Shown: positions 14,313 to 15,396 of the stretch, one piece after another
How the letters are laid out: each line of letters opens with the position of its first letter
Position numbering within the stretch: position 1 is the first letter of the stretch
DNA from: UBA9410 sp963933065
Lineage (GTDB): Bacteria; Actinomycetota; Acidimicrobiia; Acidimicrobiales; MedAcidi-G1
Assembly: GCA_963933065.1 (NCBI GenBank)
Contig: CAWVUB010000052.1
Span: forward strand, 1-15,396
Direction: 5' to 3'
DNA length: 15,396 bases
The notes under the pieces: generated by a model
What the model was told of the DNA's origin: nothing
The model's database searches: none
The model's input: the letters and a program-made list of their open reading frames with translations, nothing else
Position numbers and translations under genes: made by a program

Positions 14313-15290
14313 CTACCGGCCTGATTCAGAGGTGCTGCTGAGGAGTTGCCGTGCCCGGCTGGCCTCAGGTAACGCCAAGCGGGCCAACGCTGAGATACGG
14401 GCTCCCTCGCATATCTCTGGCAGGTCGGCATCGTTGCGGTCCGAACCTATGCGTTCGGCTAGTTCTTCAGTTGTAGGTTGCAAGACGAGAACAGCAGACC
14501 CTTTTCGTTGAATGGCCTGCACTTCTCGTCGAAGGGTCCGTCCGTGCCACGCACGGGCCAGTGTGCCGAGGTCGGCGGTGGAGCCGACTGATCCTCCTAC
14601 GGTCTTGGATGATGAAATCACGACTACGTCTAGTCCGAGAGCGGCTACGAGGTCGGCGTTGGTTGTGGAGTGCACGCCACCGTCCACCAGGCTTTGACCG
14701 TCGATATCAACTGGTCGAAACCATCCCGGAACAGCAGTCGATGCTTGCACCGCCGGCCCGATAGTCGCGTTCACATCGTCGCGGCCGAGCACCACCCGTT
14801 TGCCGGAATTGAGGTCCACGGTGCAAAGCCAGGTCGGCAGTTCCGGCCATGATCCGGGATGGATTTCAGCATTCCGGGTGCCGAGCGAGGAACCGTCTCG
14901 GGTGCCTCTCGGTAATAGTCCGGCAAGAACCACGACAGGCCGAGGTCGTGTCGTCGAGCACATTTCTCGTAACACCAACAGCGGGCTAGCCGGTCGACGG
15001 GATGCTTGGCTATCTGGGAGTTCGTTCAAACTCAGGGGGGTGGTGGCCCGATCCACAATGGCCTTGCCATTGTCAGACAGTGGCGTACCGGCGTAGTAGG
15101 CGTGCAGGTCAGCCGCTGAGAGGCCTGCCCTCAGGCTGACTGCCGTGATGGCGCCTGCGGAGGTTCCAACCACTACGTCTGCACTACGCGGGTCCCATCC
15201 GGTAACTTCCGCCAGTGCAGCGAGTACGCCCGCGTGCTGGGCTGCTGCGTGAAGGCCGCCGGAACCTAGGACGAGTCCCACGCTGGTCAT
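14313..15290 (-). CDS. patatin-like phospholipase family protein
   Basis: This 325-residue serine hydrolase has the patatin catalytic dyad layout. An oxyanion glycine loop, GLVLGSGGLHAAA (5-17), is followed by the nucleophile elbow GTSAG with Ser44 and by DGG at Asp203 (SLVDGGVHSTTNADL). The TWLCTVDLNSGKRVVLG and QASTAVPGWFRPV stretches match bacterial patatin-like proteins. It probably cleaves acyl esters of membrane lipids, perhaps in lipid turnover; it has no signal peptide. I chose ATG 15290, which puts the first strand at the N-terminus as in the family. A GTG-type extension to 15368 is open but adds a basic stretch unlike the family. It is the first gene seen of the hemE-hemY transcription unit. 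Confidence 0.85.
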   Translation of the reverse strand: MTSVGLVLGSGGLHAAAQHAGVLAALAEVTGWDPRSADVVVGTSAGAITAVSLRAGLSAADLHAYYAGTPLSDNGKAIVDRATTPLSLNELPDSQASRRPASPLLVLREMCSTTRPRPVVVLAGLLPRGTRDGSSLGTRNAEIHPGSWPELPTWLCTVDLNSGKRVVLGRDDVNATIGPAVQASTAVPGWFRPVDIDGQSLVDGGVHSTTNADLVAALGLDVVVISSSKTVGGSVGSTADLGTLARAWHGRTLRREVQAIQRKGSAVLVLQPTTEELAERIGSDRNDADLPEICEGARISALARLALPEASRARQLLSSTSESGR

Positions 15291-15396
15291 TGTGCGTTGC
15301 CGTTCATTAGGCCATCGTTGCACGAAGATCAGACTTTTACGCCACCTGAGAATTTGTGGAAGCACCAATTCCGGTCCTATTGAGATACCGAGGTCA
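15291..15396. other. upstream region of the patatin-hem unit, no clear element
   Basis: These 106 bases before the patatin-like start should hold the promoter of the minus-strand unit unless the gene begins further upstream. I looked for -35/-10 pairs and found only weak ones: TAATGA lies about 12 bases before the ATG on the minus strand, with no -35 partner. No gene is visible on either strand. Confidence 0.3.

Noticed and set aside
1..15396. Search for CRISPR repeats, transposase genes, tRNAs and phage or defence genes
   Set aside because: I saw no regularly spaced repeats, no transposase or integrase motifs and no tRNA-like cloverleaf; the window reads as ordinary chromosomal gene content.

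Overview
The window looks like chromosomal DNA from a moderately high-GC actinobacterium, probably of the Acidimicrobiia or a related environmental lineage. The reasons are the HemE/HemY sequences, which resemble actinobacterial enzymes, several likely leaderless starts with a TANNNT box just before the start codon, many GTG/TTG starts, and dense co-directional packing. This placement is inferred from remembered family patterns, not from a search. I see no tRNA, rRNA, CRISPR array, insertion sequence or phage gene, and no gene-free stretch over 300 bases.

Region 1 (1-837, minus strand) holds the start of an unidentified gene, a small two-helix membrane protein and a MarR-family regulator. The regulator is divergent from region 2. 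The 55-base gap contains a 16-bp palindrome and an inverted repeat that overlap both predicted promoters.

Region 2 (893-5117, plus strand) begins with an adenosylcobalamin mutase operon: a large catalytic subunit, a separate B12-binding subunit and a MeaB-type G-protein chaperone. Phe and Gln at the two substrate-specificity positions point to isobutyryl-CoA mutase, not methylmalonyl-CoA mutase. A GtrA-like membrane protein and a class I methyltransferase follow with almost no spacing.

Region 3 (5157-8358, minus strand) is a tight cassette of a GT4 glycosyltransferase, a class I methyltransferase and an alpha/alpha-barrel protein. It may build or modify a glycoconjugate whose identity I cannot tell.

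Region 4 (8438-9668, plus strand) encodes D-aminoacyl-tRNA deacylase and a methyltransferase, the first apparently from a leaderless promoter. It ends in an 18-base convergent overlap with region 5.

Region 5 (9651-15290, minus strand) runs patatin-like hydrolase, hemE, hemY, a class III nucleotide cyclase and an Lnt-like protein. The haem genes fit the actinobacterial (coproporphyrin) branch. The Lnt-like protein has Ser where the family has its catalytic Cys, and the cyclase has Lys where the transition-state Arg is expected.

I found no clear new defence or mobile system. The most unusual points are the Cys-to-Ser Lnt, the glycoconjugate cassette and the symmetric marR/mutase control region.
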